In this document: positions 27,513 to 35,734 of the stretch, in pieces | How positions within the stretch are numbered: position 1 is the stretch's first letter | Layout: each line of letters opens with the position of its first letter | Source: Halorientalis regularis | Lineage (GTDB): Archaea; Halobacteriota; Halobacteria; Halobacteriales; Haloarculaceae | Length of the DNA: 64,000 bases | Direction of reading: 5' to 3' | Assembly (NCBI RefSeq): GCF_023698535.1 | Contig: NZ_JALJCL010000018.1 | Span: 1 to 64,000, forward strand | Made by a program: the position numbers and the translations under genes | Notes under the pieces: model-generated | The model's input: the letters and a program-made list of their open reading frames with translations, nothing else | Told to the model about the DNA's origin: nothing | Databases searched by the model: none

Positions 27513-27560
27513 AGAAACGGGGTTTCGCGACGCGGTGCGATTCTTTCTCGCCCGAGCGCT

Positions 27561-28106
27561 CTACTCGGCGCTCGTCTCGAACACGAGCGTGTCGTCTTCG
27601 AGGTAGTGGTCGAGGTGGTGGGCGTCGTCCTCGGTCTCGACGAGAATCTGGCGGAGGATCTCCGCGGTGGCGTGGTCGCCCAGTTCCGTCGCGAGTTCGA
27701 CGTGTTCCCGGAGGCTCTCGATGACCTCGCCGTACATCTCCAGATCGTTCTTCAGCGAGGTGCGGATCGGGTACACGTCACCGTCCTCGGGGGAAACACC
27801 GGCTCGCTCCGAGAGGTTCGGCATGCTCGAGACGGGCGCACCGCCGATGGCCTGGAGGCGCTCGGCGATTTCGTCGGCCGCAGCTTCCACGTTCTCGGCG
27901 GCCTCACCGAGGAAGATGTGGATATCGCGGAACTCCGCTCCCTCGACGTTCCAGTGGTGTTTGCGGAGCTGATGGTACAGCACGTACGCGTCGGCGAGGT
28001 CGTCGTTGAGCGCCTCGACGATCTGGTCTGCTTTCTCCTGGTCGAGCCGTAGCGCGTTCTCCTCTACCTCACCGAACTCTTTCCGGACGGTTTTCTCAGT
28101 GCTCAT
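27561..28106 (-). CDS. dpsA: DNA-protecting ferritin-like protein DpsA
   Basis: 181 aa Dps-family ferritin, matching the size of Halobacterium DpsA. The ferroxidase-site segment between subunits is visible: LYHQLRKHHWNVEGAEFRDIHIFLGEAAENVEAAADEIAERL, with the characteristic His and the Asp/Glu ligands. Dps dodecamers oxidise and store iron with peroxide and protect DNA. Upstream (28141-28197) there are several palindrome-like TTTTGG/CCAAAA elements, in keeping with metal-dependent control. Confidence 0.93.
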   Translation of the reverse strand: MSTEKTVRKEFGEVEENALRLDQEKADQIVEALNDDLADAYVLYHQLRKHHWNVEGAEFRDIHIFLGEAAENVEAAADEIAERLQAIGGAPVSSMPNLSERAGVSPEDGDVYPIRTSLKNDLEMYGEVIESLREHVELATELGDHATAEILRQILVETEDDAHHLDHYLEDDTLVFETSAE

Positions 28107-28140
28107 CTCGTTTAGATGATGGTCCCGCGGTATGATAAAG

Positions 28141-28197
28141 TTTGGGTTCGTAAAACTATCTTTCGTATCCCAAAACCAGATTTTGGGTAGCCAAAAC
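28141..28197 (-). promoter_or_regulatory. cluster of iron-box-like palindromes upstream of dpsA
   Basis: Three related elements: TTTTGGGTAGCCAAAA (28181-28196, perfect 6-nt arms), GTATCCCAAAACC (around 28165-28177) and TTTGGGTTCGTAAAA (28141-28155). A TATA-like TTTATC on the minus strand lies between them and the ATG at 28106. The multiple copies suggest cooperative or activating binding, unlike the single operator at the transporter operon. Confidence 0.5.
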
Positions 28198-28208
28198 CTC
28201 GGGGTGGT

Positions 28209-28580
28209 TCAGGGGCGGCTCAAAACCATCGCTCGCTCGTCCTCGCCGATGCCGGCTCCCGTTTCGCGTCGGCACTGCTCCTCGTGTGCGTCCAGAACGG
28301 CGTGGAGGTCGGTTTCGGCGATGTCGAGCGCGTCGGCGAACTCGTCCCAGACGTGCGCGCGCAGGCGCAGATAATAGGTGTCGTCGGTCCGCTGGAGAAC
28401 CGGTTGTTCGTGGAACTGCGAGCGCCACTCGTAGACGATGTCCTCAACGCCCGGATTGTCACGGACCTGTTGCTGGTGGCTGGTCAGCATGTCTCGGAGC
28501 GTCGCCTCGTCTAGGTCGTGCCGGCCGGCGACGGTCGCGAGCAGGTCGTCGTCGAACGGAACGAGCAAGTCCTCGGTCAT
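28209..28580 (-). CDS. uncharacterised haloarchaeal protein
   Basis: 123 aa, soluble, acidic and helical. It starts MTEDLLVPFDDDLLATVAGRHDLDEATLRDML and contains YEWRSQFHEQPVLQRTDDTYYL. The pattern DEATLRDMLTSHQQQV is HTH-like, but no family is recognised. I use the ATG at 28580 because codons upstream of it look like promoter sequence. It is divergent from the archaetidylserine decarboxylase gene and transcribed towards dpsA. Confidence 0.6.
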   Translation of the reverse strand: MTEDLLVPFDDDLLATVAGRHDLDEATLRDMLTSHQQQVRDNPGVEDIVYEWRSQFHEQPVLQRTDDTYYLRLRAHVWDEFADALDIAETDLHAVLDAHEEQCRRETGAGIGEDERAMVLSRP

Positions 28581-28662
28581 CGTCCCAACGAGGAGTGGCG
28601 GGCATAAAAACACCGTCGCCACCGTCCGATAGGTTCATTCCCTCGGGACCGAACCGGGAGGT

Positions 28663-29256
28663 ATGTGCGCTCGTTTCGCCCGCGGGTCCTGGCGGTACGC
28701 GGCACCCCCGGCGCTCCTCGGGCTCTTTCTGTTGCCGTTCTCGCTGGCCGGCGCGGCCGTCGCCTTCCTCTCCAGCGGTGCGGCCCTGGGGTTCCACCGC
28801 GACCCGGACCGCCGGCTGCCCGCCGATGGCCTCCTCGCACCTGCCGACGGGACGGTCTCGGTCGTCCGTGAGGAGGACGGCCGCCTCCGGGTGGGCGTGT
28901 TCATGAACCTGACCGACGTACACGTCAACCGGGCACCGCTGTCCGGGACCGTCGAAGCCGTGACTCACTCGCCGGGGAAACACTGGCCTGCGTTCACGAA
29001 GGAGTCCGACCGCAACGAGAAGGTCCACGTCGAGTTCGAGGAGTACACCGTGGTCTTGATCGCCGGCGCGGTCGCGCGACGTATCCACCCCTACGTGGAA
29101 CCGGGCGAGACCGTCGAGCGCGGCCAGCGGATCGGGCACATCTCCTTCTCCAGCCGCGTCGATGTCGTCATGCCCGACGGTGTCGAGCGCGAGGACCTCC
29201 GTGTCGAGAAAGGCGAGACTGTCACGGCCGGCGAGACGCGGCTGGTCGACCGCTGA
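28663..29256 (+). CDS. asd: archaetidylserine decarboxylase, PSD family
   Basis: 197 aa. An N-terminal pair of hydrophobic helices (APPALLGLFLLPFSLAGAAVAFL) anchors it to the membrane. HRDPDRRLPADGLLAPADGTVS, MNLTDVHVNRAPLSG and the SPGKHWPAF loop are family landmarks. PSD proenzymes cut themselves before a serine that becomes the pyruvoyl group; short forms usually show FGSR there, but here it is FSSRVDV. It should convert archaetidylserine to archaetidylethanolamine, a lipid also linked to archaeosortase-dependent anchoring in Haloferax. Confidence 0.85.
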   Translation: MCARFARGSWRYAAPPALLGLFLLPFSLAGAAVAFLSSGAALGFHRDPDRRLPADGLLAPADGTVSVVREEDGRLRVGVFMNLTDVHVNRAPLSGTVEAVTHSPGKHWPAFTKESDRNEKVHVEFEEYTVVLIAGAVARRIHPYVEPGETVERGQRIGHISFSSRVDVVMPDGVEREDLRVEKGETVTAGETRLVDR

Positions 29257-29337
29257 CCGCCCGCCGTCCCGGCATCGCTAGGGTCACGCTGGCCGGTTTC
29301 CCGAACTATATCCGTCACGGTGGTCAACCTCGACACG

Positions 29338-31443
29338 ATGGGCGAGCTAGCTACGATGTTCGCGCCCGACCGGGTGGCGGTCGTGGGTGCGACCGAAAGC
29401 GAGGGGTCAGTCGGCCGCGCCATCACGTCGAACCTCGCCGCCGATTTCGACGGCGAGGTAGTCCCCGTCAACCCCAACGCCGAGGCCGTCCTCGGGCGAC
29501 AGTGCTACGAGGACATCGGCTCGGTACCGGGGGCGGTCGACGTGGCAGTGGTCGTGGTGCCGGCATCCATCGCCGTGGACGTGGTCGAAAGCTGTGGCGA
29601 GGTCGGCATCGAGAACGTGGTCGTCATCACGGCCGGGTTCAGCGAGGCCGGCAGTGACGGGGCGAGCCGCGAGCGCCGCCTCCGGGCGGTTGCCGACGAG
29701 TACGACCTCAACGTCGTCGGGCCCAACAGTCTCGGAATCATGAGTACCGGCGTCGACATGAACGCGACGTTCGGCCCCGAAAACGCCCAGCCGGGCCCGA
29801 TCTCCTTCATGAGCCAGTCCGGTGCGTTCGTCACCGCGGTGCTGGACTGGGCAAACGACCGCGACGTGGGTTTCAAAGACATCGTCTCGCTGGGCAACAA
29901 GGCGGTGCTGGACGAACGCCACTTCGTCGCGGAGTGGGGCGACGACCCCGAGACGGACGTAATCTTGGCCTACCTCGAAGGGATCGAGAACGGCGGGCAG
30001 TTCATCCGGACCGCCCGCGAGGTCACGCAGGACACGCCGATCCTGATGGTCAAGTCCGGCCGCACGGAGGCCGGCGCATCCGCCGCGGCTTCCCACACCG
30101 GGACGATGGCCGGCAGCGAGCGCGCCTACGAGGCGGGACTCGAACAGGCCGGCGTCCTCCGGGTGGAGACGGTCCAGGAACTGTTCGACTACGCCGGCAT
30201 CCTCTCAGGCCAACCGCTGCCCGAGAGCGACGGGGTCGCCATCGTCACCAACGCCGGCGGCCCGGGCGTCATGACGACCGACGCAATCGGCGACTCCGAC
30301 CTCGATCTGGCCTCGTTCTCGAACGACACCATCGACGACCTGACCGAGGCCCTTCCGGAAGGAGCCAACGTCTACAACCCCATCGACGTGATCGGGGACG
30401 CAGACGTGGAGCGATTCAGGGAAGCGATTCGTATCACGCTGGCGGACCCGAACGTCGGCGCGGCCATCGTGCTGGCCTGTCCGACTGCCACGCTGAGCTT
30501 CGATGCCCTGGCCGAGGCGACCGTCGAGTTGCAGGCCGAGTACGGGACGCCTGTGGCGGCGTCGCTGATGGGCGGCGACTCGACGCGGGAGGCCCAGGCG
30601 ACCCTCTCCGAAGCCGGGGTCCCGACGTACTTCGATCCGGCCCGGGCGGTCCGGAGTCTCGACGCGCTCAGAGAGTTCCGCGAGATTCAGGCCCGCGAGT
30701 ACGCCGAACCAACCGAATTCGACGTGGATCGCGAGCGCGCCCGCGAGGTCCTCGAATCCGCGAAGCGCCGCGACACCAACAGCCTCGGCGTCGAGGCGAT
30801 GGACCTGCTGTCGGCGTACGGCATCCCCATCCCCGAGGGCGAGATCGTCGATGGGGAGACGGAGGCCCGCGAGGCCGCCGAACGGATCGACCACGGCGAC
30901 GGCGTCGTAATGAAGATCGTCAGTCCGGACATCCTCCACAAGTCCGACATCGGCGGCGTCGAGGTCGGCGTCCCGGCCGAGGAGGTGGCCGACACCTACG
31001 AGGATCTGGTCACCCGGGCGCGCAACTACCAGTCCGACGCGACGATCCTGGGCGTCCAGATCCAGGAGATGCTCGATCTGGACGCCGCGACCGAGACCAT
31101 CGTGGGCATGAACCGCGATCCGCAGTTCGGTCCGCTGGTCCTGTTCGGACTGGGCGGCATCTTCGTCGAAGTGCTGGAGGACACCACGGTGAAGGTCGCG
31201 CCGGTCAGCGAACCCGAGGCCCGAGCGATGATCGACGAGATCGAGTCCGCGCCGCTGTTGCGGGGGGCGCGGGGTCGCGAGCCGGTCGACGAAGCTGGTG
31301 TCGTCGAGACCATCCAGCGCCTCTCACAGCTGGTGACGGACTTCCCCGCGATACTGGAACTGGACATCAACCCGCTCGTCGCGACGCCGTCCGGCGTCTC
31401 GGCGGTCGACGTGCGACTCACTATCGACCAGGAGCAACTATGA
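29338..31443 (+). CDS. acd: ADP-forming acetate/acyl-CoA synthetase, fused alpha-beta
   Basis: 701 aa. Order: CoA-binding Rossmann domain (MGELATMFAPDRVAVVGATES), succinyl-CoA-ligase-like domains containing the phosphohistidine region (AAASHTGTMAGS), and an ATP-grasp domain (KIVSPDILHKSDIGGVEVGV to VLFGLGGIFVEVLEDT). The enzyme makes acetate or other organic acids from acyl-CoA with ATP synthesis, the usual haloarchaeal acetate-forming route. The start at 29338 fits a CTATATC TATA-like element about 30 nt upstream; an ATG at 29320 is in frame but closer to the promoter. Coupled to the next gene by ATGA overlap. Confidence 0.93.
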   Translation: MGELATMFAPDRVAVVGATESEGSVGRAITSNLAADFDGEVVPVNPNAEAVLGRQCYEDIGSVPGAVDVAVVVVPASIAVDVVESCGEVGIENVVVITAGFSEAGSDGASRERRLRAVADEYDLNVVGPNSLGIMSTGVDMNATFGPENAQPGPISFMSQSGAFVTAVLDWANDRDVGFKDIVSLGNKAVLDERHFVAEWGDDPETDVILAYLEGIENGGQFIRTAREVTQDTPILMVKSGRTEAGASAAASHTGTMAGSERAYEAGLEQAGVLRVETVQELFDYAGILSGQPLPESDGVAIVTNAGGPGVMTTDAIGDSDLDLASFSNDTIDDLTEALPEGANVYNPIDVIGDADVERFREAIRITLADPNVGAAIVLACPTATLSFDALAEATVELQAEYGTPVAASLMGGDSTREAQATLSEAGVPTYFDPARAVRSLDALREFREIQAREYAEPTEFDVDRERAREVLESAKRRDTNSLGVEAMDLLSAYGIPIPEGEIVDGETEAREAAERIDHGDGVVMKIVSPDILHKSDIGGVEVGVPAEEVADTYEDLVTRARNYQSDATILGVQIQEMLDLDAATETIVGMNRDPQFGPLVLFGLGGIFVEVLEDTTVKVAPVSEPEARAMIDEIESAPLLRGARGREPVDEAGVVETIQRLSQLVTDFPAILELDINPLVATPSGVSAVDVRLTIDQEQL

Positions 31444-32507
31444 ACCCGCTACTCGTCAGTTCGACCGAGGCAAGTACAGGCAAGACGGCCGTCGCGCTCG
31501 CGCTGGCCCGCCACGCCGCCGACGAGGGCGAGTCGGTCGGCTACATGAAACCGAAGGGCACCCGCCTGCAAAGCGCCGTCGGGAAGACCCTCGACCAGGA
31601 TCCGATGCTGGCCCGCGAGATCCTCGGCCTGGACGAGCAGATGCACGAGATGGAGCCGATCGTCTACTCGCCGACGTTCGTCCAGGAGGCCGTCCGCGGC
31701 CGCGAGGACCTCGACGCGCTCCACGAGAGCGTCACGGACAATTACGAGCGGATCGCCCGGAACAAAGACGCCGTCGTCGTCGAGGGTGCCGGCGAGTACC
31801 GGACCGGCGGCATCATCGACCTGACCGACCCGGATCTGGCGGACCTGCTCGACGCCCGGGTCCTGCTGATCGCGAACTACGACGAGCCCTCGGACCTGGA
31901 CGACGTGCTGGCGGCGGCCGACGCCTTCGGCGAGCGACTGGGTGGCGTCCTGTTCAACGGCGTCTCCGACGACGAGTTCGACGAACTCACCGAAGACGTG
32001 ATCCCGTTTCTGGCGGAACGCGACGTGACCGTCTACGGCGCGATCCCACAGGTGCAGGAACTGTCCGGCGTCACCGTCGGCGAACTCGCCGACGAGTTGG
32101 GCGCAGACGTGTTGACCAGCGACGCGCCGACAGACGCCTACGTCGAACGGTTCCTCGTCGGGGCGATGGGGCGTGACGCCGCGCTCTCGGGCTTCCGACG
32201 GGCGCGCGAGGCCGCGGTCATCACCGGCGGCGACCGCTCGGACATCCAGACGGCCGCGCTCGGCGCTCCCGGGATCAGGTGCCTTCTCCTCACCGGCGGC
32301 CACCGCCCCAGCGGTGCCGTCGTCGGCCGCGCCGAGGAGGCGGGCAAACCCATCCTGCTCGTGCAGGGCGACACCCGGACGACCATCGACCGCGCTGAAT
32401 CGGTCATCCGGAGCGGCCGCACCCGCGACCCCGAGACCGTCGAACGGATGGGCGAGTTGCTGGCTGATGCCGTCGATCTGGGCGCACTGCCGTCGATCGG
32501 CGACTGA
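31440..32507 (+). CDS. BioD-like P-loop plus DRTGG protein (phosphotransacetylase family)
   Basis: 355 aa. N-terminal dethiobiotin-synthetase-like P-loop domain (LLVSSTEASTGKTAVALALA, then GYMKPKG and VVVEGAGEYRTGGIIDL) followed by a DRTGG domain (about 215-320). These domains form the N-terminal part of bacterial phosphotransacetylases, but the catalytic PTA domain is missing. The ATG overlaps the acd stop, so it is cotranslated with the ADP-forming synthetase and is probably a nucleotide-sensing regulator of acetyl-CoA/acetate flux. Confidence 0.82.
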   Translation: MNPLLVSSTEASTGKTAVALALARHAADEGESVGYMKPKGTRLQSAVGKTLDQDPMLAREILGLDEQMHEMEPIVYSPTFVQEAVRGREDLDALHESVTDNYERIARNKDAVVVEGAGEYRTGGIIDLTDPDLADLLDARVLLIANYDEPSDLDDVLAAADAFGERLGGVLFNGVSDDEFDELTEDVIPFLAERDVTVYGAIPQVQELSGVTVGELADELGADVLTSDAPTDAYVERFLVGAMGRDAALSGFRRAREAAVITGGDRSDIQTAALGAPGIRCLLLTGGHRPSGAVVGRAEEAGKPILLVQGDTRTTIDRAESVIRSGRTRDPETVERMGELLADAVDLGALPSIGD

Positions 32508-32665
32508 GGCGTAGTTTACCCGTTTCTGTCACCGAAATATAAAGACTATAAGTTTATACAGATTCGCGCCCAACCTCTGTGTGGAGCCAGTTGGCTCCGT
32601 AGTGTCACACGCCGGGGGCACACGCCCCCTGGTTTCCCTGGACTATCGACCGACGAGCGGCTGCA
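32508..32665. other. intergenic region with AT-rich promoter-like stretch and two hairpins
   Basis: Contains an AT-rich run (AATATAAAGACTATAAG, 32536-32552), then a 7-bp palindrome GGAGCCA-GT-TGGCTCC (32583-32598) and a GGGGGC-ACAC-GCCCCC hairpin (32614-32629). The hairpins could act as terminators for the converging acd and bio transcripts, or be part of a short RNA. Confidence 0.45.
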
Positions 32666-32668
32666 CTG

Positions 32669-33355
32669 TCACTCCGTCGGGAAGACCGAACGCGACAGCG
32701 CGTCGCTGACGCCTGCCACCGCATCGCCGGGCTCGTCGAGCGAGAGGGGCGGCACCGTCTCGACGGACACACCGGTCATCCCGGCTATTACGTCCGGATT
32801 GGTGCGTTCCGCCGTGGTCTCGCCCGCGTACTCGTTGCAAACGATGCCTGCGACCGTGACGCCCCGCGCTCGCAGGGTCTCGACGGTCAGGGCCGTGTGG
32901 TTGATCGTCCCGAGTCCCGAGCGTGCCACGACGAGGGCCGGCACGTCGAGGTCGGCGACGAGGTCGACCACTTCCCGCCCGTTCGCGAGCGGAACACGCA
33001 GGCCGCCGATCCCTTCGACCACGCCGACCTCGGCCTCGGCTATCGCGTCACGACAGCCCGACAGGATGGACTCGTAGGAGAGGGCCGCGTCGACCTGCTC
33101 GGCCGCGACGGCGGGCGCGAGTGCGGGTTCGAGCCGCCGGAGGCAGGTGGCTGCCGCGTCGTCGCCACAGGCATCGGCGACGAATCCGGCGTCGTCGTCG
33201 GGCGGATAGCCGGTCTGGCAGGGCTTGACCGCGCGAGCGTCGACCCCGGATTCCCGGAGCCAGCCGACCAGGCCCGCGGTGACGACGGTCTTGCCGACGC
33301 CGGTGTCGGTACCGACGACGGCGAAGTCGGTGGGGTCCTGGATTTCGTCGCTCAT
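32669..33355 (-). CDS. bioD: dethiobiotin synthetase
   Basis: 228 aa. P-loop VVGTDTGVGKTVVTAGL, substrate region AVKPCQTGYPPDDD and VEGIGGLRVPLANG match BioD, which closes the ureido ring of dethiobiotin from DAPA, CO2 and ATP. The start at 33355 (MSDEIQDPTDFAVVG) gives a 4-nt overlap with bioF. It is the last gene of the biotin operon. Confidence 0.92.
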   Translation of the reverse strand: MSDEIQDPTDFAVVGTDTGVGKTVVTAGLVGWLRESGVDARAVKPCQTGYPPDDDAGFVADACGDDAAATCLRRLEPALAPAVAAEQVDAALSYESILSGCRDAIAEAEVGVVEGIGGLRVPLANGREVVDLVADLDVPALVVARSGLGTINHTALTVETLRARGVTVAGIVCNEYAGETTAERTNPDVIAGMTGVSVETVPPLSLDEPGDAVAGVSDALSRSVFPTE

Positions 33356-34605
33356 ACCAGCTCCAGTTCCCGCCCAGCCTCGCGGAACGCCGCGAGACAA
33401 CGGTCGATCTCGCTCTCCGTGTGGGTCGCCATCGGTGCGACGCGAATGCGACTCGTTCCCTCCGGCACGGTTGGTGGTCGGATGCCGGGGGCGACGATGT
33501 CGTGGTCACGGAGTCGGTCGTCCAGCGCCATCGCGTCGTCGCGGTCGCCGACCACGACCGGCAGGATCTGTGTCTCCCCCCAGACTTCGTAGCCGGCGTC
33601 TTCCAGTCCGTCCCGAAGTCGGGCGACGTTCTCCCACAGTCGCTCGCGGTGGGCGTCGTCCTCACGAGCGATCCGCAACGCTTCCCGCGCCGCACCCGCC
33701 GCTGGCGGTGCGAGGCCGGTCGAGAAGACGAACGACCGCGCGGCGTTGAGCAGGTGTTCGATCAGGGCCTCACTGCCGGCGACGTAGCCGCCCTGACTCC
33801 CGAGGGCTTTCGAGAGCGTCCCCATCTGGACGTGGACGCGATCCGAGAGGCCCTCGCGCTGGACGATGCCGCCGCCCCCCTCGTAGAGACCCGTGGCGTG
33901 GGCCTCGTCGACCATCAGCCACGCGCCGAAGTCCTCGACCACGTCACAGATGGATTCAAAGGGTGCCACGTCGCCGTCCATGCTGAACACCGAGTCGGTG
34001 AGGACGAGCCAGGACTCGTCGGCGGTCCCCTCGGCCGCCCGCTCGTCCATCTTCGCCCGCAGGGCCGACGGATCGCAGTGGTCGTACACCACTGTCTCCG
34101 CACCGGCCTGCCGACACCCGTCGACGATGCTCGCGTGATTGAGTTCGTCGGAGAACACCACGTCGGGGGAAAGCGCCGCGATCACACCGACGTTGGTGGC
34201 GTACCCCGACGAGAACACCAGGGCGCGCTCGGCGTCCTTGGTGTCGGCCAGGTCCCGTTCCAGTGCGCGGTGGGCCGGGGTGTCACCGGTCACGAGCCGA
34301 CTCGCACCCGCACCGGTACCGACCTCGCGGGCGGTCTGGGCCGCGGCCCGCTGGACGCGCTCGTCGCCGGCCAGCCCGAGGTAGTCGTTCGCGGCGAAGA
34401 TTACCTGCTCGGGGCCGTCGAAGACCGGTTCGTCCGCCCCCGGATCGTCGGCGATGGGGCTTCGTGCCGCCACCTCCGCGACGGGTGTGAGGTCCCGACG
34501 GAGGCCACGCCGGTCGCGTTCGGCGAGCCGGCCGGCGGGATCGAAGCCGCGGTCGGCAGTGCCGCGCCGCTCCGTCCGTTCGTCCAGTGAGGGGTCGCTG
34601 GCCAT
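33352..34605 (-). CDS. bioF: 8-amino-7-oxononanoate synthase
   Basis: 417 aa PLP enzyme that joins pimeloyl-CoA/ACP and alanine to make KAPA. VIFAANDYLGLAGDERV, GTGAGASRLVTGDTPAH, DELNHASIVDGCR, VDEAHATGLY and the PLP-lysine motif GTLSKALGSQGGYVAG are all present. The N-terminal 60 residues are an acidic extension. It overlaps bioD by 4 nt and abuts bioU upstream. Confidence 0.93.
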   Translation of the reverse strand: MASDPSLDERTERRGTADRGFDPAGRLAERDRRGLRRDLTPVAEVAARSPIADDPGADEPVFDGPEQVIFAANDYLGLAGDERVQRAAAQTAREVGTGAGASRLVTGDTPAHRALERDLADTKDAERALVFSSGYATNVGVIAALSPDVVFSDELNHASIVDGCRQAGAETVVYDHCDPSALRAKMDERAAEGTADESWLVLTDSVFSMDGDVAPFESICDVVEDFGAWLMVDEAHATGLYEGGGGIVQREGLSDRVHVQMGTLSKALGSQGGYVAGSEALIEHLLNAARSFVFSTGLAPPAAGAAREALRIAREDDAHRERLWENVARLRDGLEDAGYEVWGETQILPVVVGDRDDAMALDDRLRDHDIVAPGIRPPTVPEGTSRIRVAPMATHTESEIDRCLAAFREAGRELELV

Positions 34606-35723
34606 CAGAATCCGGGCATCAGGTCGGCGGGGCCGAACACGCCGTACTCGCCGGCCCGGTTGCGGCGAACGCCGGCCTTCAGGTAGCCCAGCGCCGGGCC
34701 GTTGACGTTGGCCGCCATGCTCGTCGCGTCGTCCAACTCGAAGGTGTTCGTCCCGGTCTCGCCGTCGAAGGTCGTTCCCGTGACCCGGACCGTCGTCGTC
34801 GTCGGTTTCTCGTCGCTGGTTACGTCGAGGATTCCGCCGACGGTCACGTCCTCTGCATCGCAGATGCCGGCCCGCTCTAGAAGCACGTCGTCGGCGTGTT
34901 CCATGTCCTCGAACTCGATGACGCCGTCGTACTCGTCGATGACGGCCTCGATCTCCGCGTCGCTCATCTCCCGGGCGTCGTCGATGTCGTACTCGGGCAG
35001 GTGTGCGATGTCCTCACGAACGGTGCCGCGGTTGTCCTCGTAGCCGGATTTCAGCCCGACGCCCCACCAGATCTCGACCTCGTGGACCTCGACGAACGAC
35101 TGGGCGGCGATGGCCGCCGCGCCGGTGAGGAACCCGGGCGTCGCGCCCGCGCCGCAGACGAACGTGATTCCCTGCTGTTCGAACTCGTCGGTCCGGTCGT
35201 CGAGCATGTCGATCACCCGCGAGCGCTTCAGCACGTCCACGAGGACACCCTCGTAGCCCGCGTCGGCGAAGCGATCAGCGACCCGTGGAATGAAATCGTG
35301 CTCGAAGTTCGGGAGCGCGATCAGGACGGCGTCGATATCGTCGCTGGCCTCGACGATCTCCGCGATGGGTTCCTCGGTCGGGTCGGCCTGGACCGAGGCC
35401 GCGACGCCGGCGTTCTCGCCGGTCTGCTTGACGCCGTCGGAGTCCGCACCTGAGCCACTCGCCGCTGTGGTGCCACCGTCACTGGCAATGTTGCCCTCCG
35501 TCGCCGCGAGCAGTTCGTCCACGTCCAATCCACCGTCGGACACGCTTCGCGTGCCCGACGAGCCACTGGAATCTCGTCGCGATTCCAGGACGTCGTGATC
35601 GACGGCGACGCCGTTGCGATCACACGCCGCGACGGGCGTGAGGTGGTCCATGTCTTTCGAGACTTCCAGTGTCCGTCGGCCGATGCCACCGCATCCCAGT
35701 ACCGCGAAGTTTACGTTATCCAT
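34605..35723 (-). CDS. bioU: BioU-type (S)-8-amino-7-oxononanoate reductive aminase
   Basis: 372 aa saccharopine-dehydrogenase-like protein with an N-terminal NAD(P) motif VLGCGGIGRRTLE and a central VCGAGATPGFLTGAA. Its place between bioB and bioF, with no bioA in the operon, fits BioU, which makes DAPA from KAPA in cyanobacteria (donating its own lysine) and in Haloferax mediterranei (reported to act catalytically with free lysine). Residues about 51-117 are a Ser/Gly/Asp-rich insert not expected in the fold. A Lys at 166 (DVLKRSR) might be near the amino-donor site, but I cannot align it. Start ATG 35723. Confidence 0.8.
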   Translation of the reverse strand: MDNVNFAVLGCGGIGRRTLEVSKDMDHLTPVAACDRNGVAVDHDVLESRRDSSGSSGTRSVSDGGLDVDELLAATEGNIASDGGTTAASGSGADSDGVKQTGENAGVAASVQADPTEEPIAEIVEASDDIDAVLIALPNFEHDFIPRVADRFADAGYEGVLVDVLKRSRVIDMLDDRTDEFEQQGITFVCGAGATPGFLTGAAAIAAQSFVEVHEVEIWWGVGLKSGYEDNRGTVREDIAHLPEYDIDDAREMSDAEIEAVIDEYDGVIEFEDMEHADDVLLERAGICDAEDVTVGGILDVTSDEKPTTTTVRVTGTTFDGETGTNTFELDDATSMAANVNGPALGYLKAGVRRNRAGEYGVFGPADLMPGF

Positions 35724-35734
35724 AGGTATCGAAA

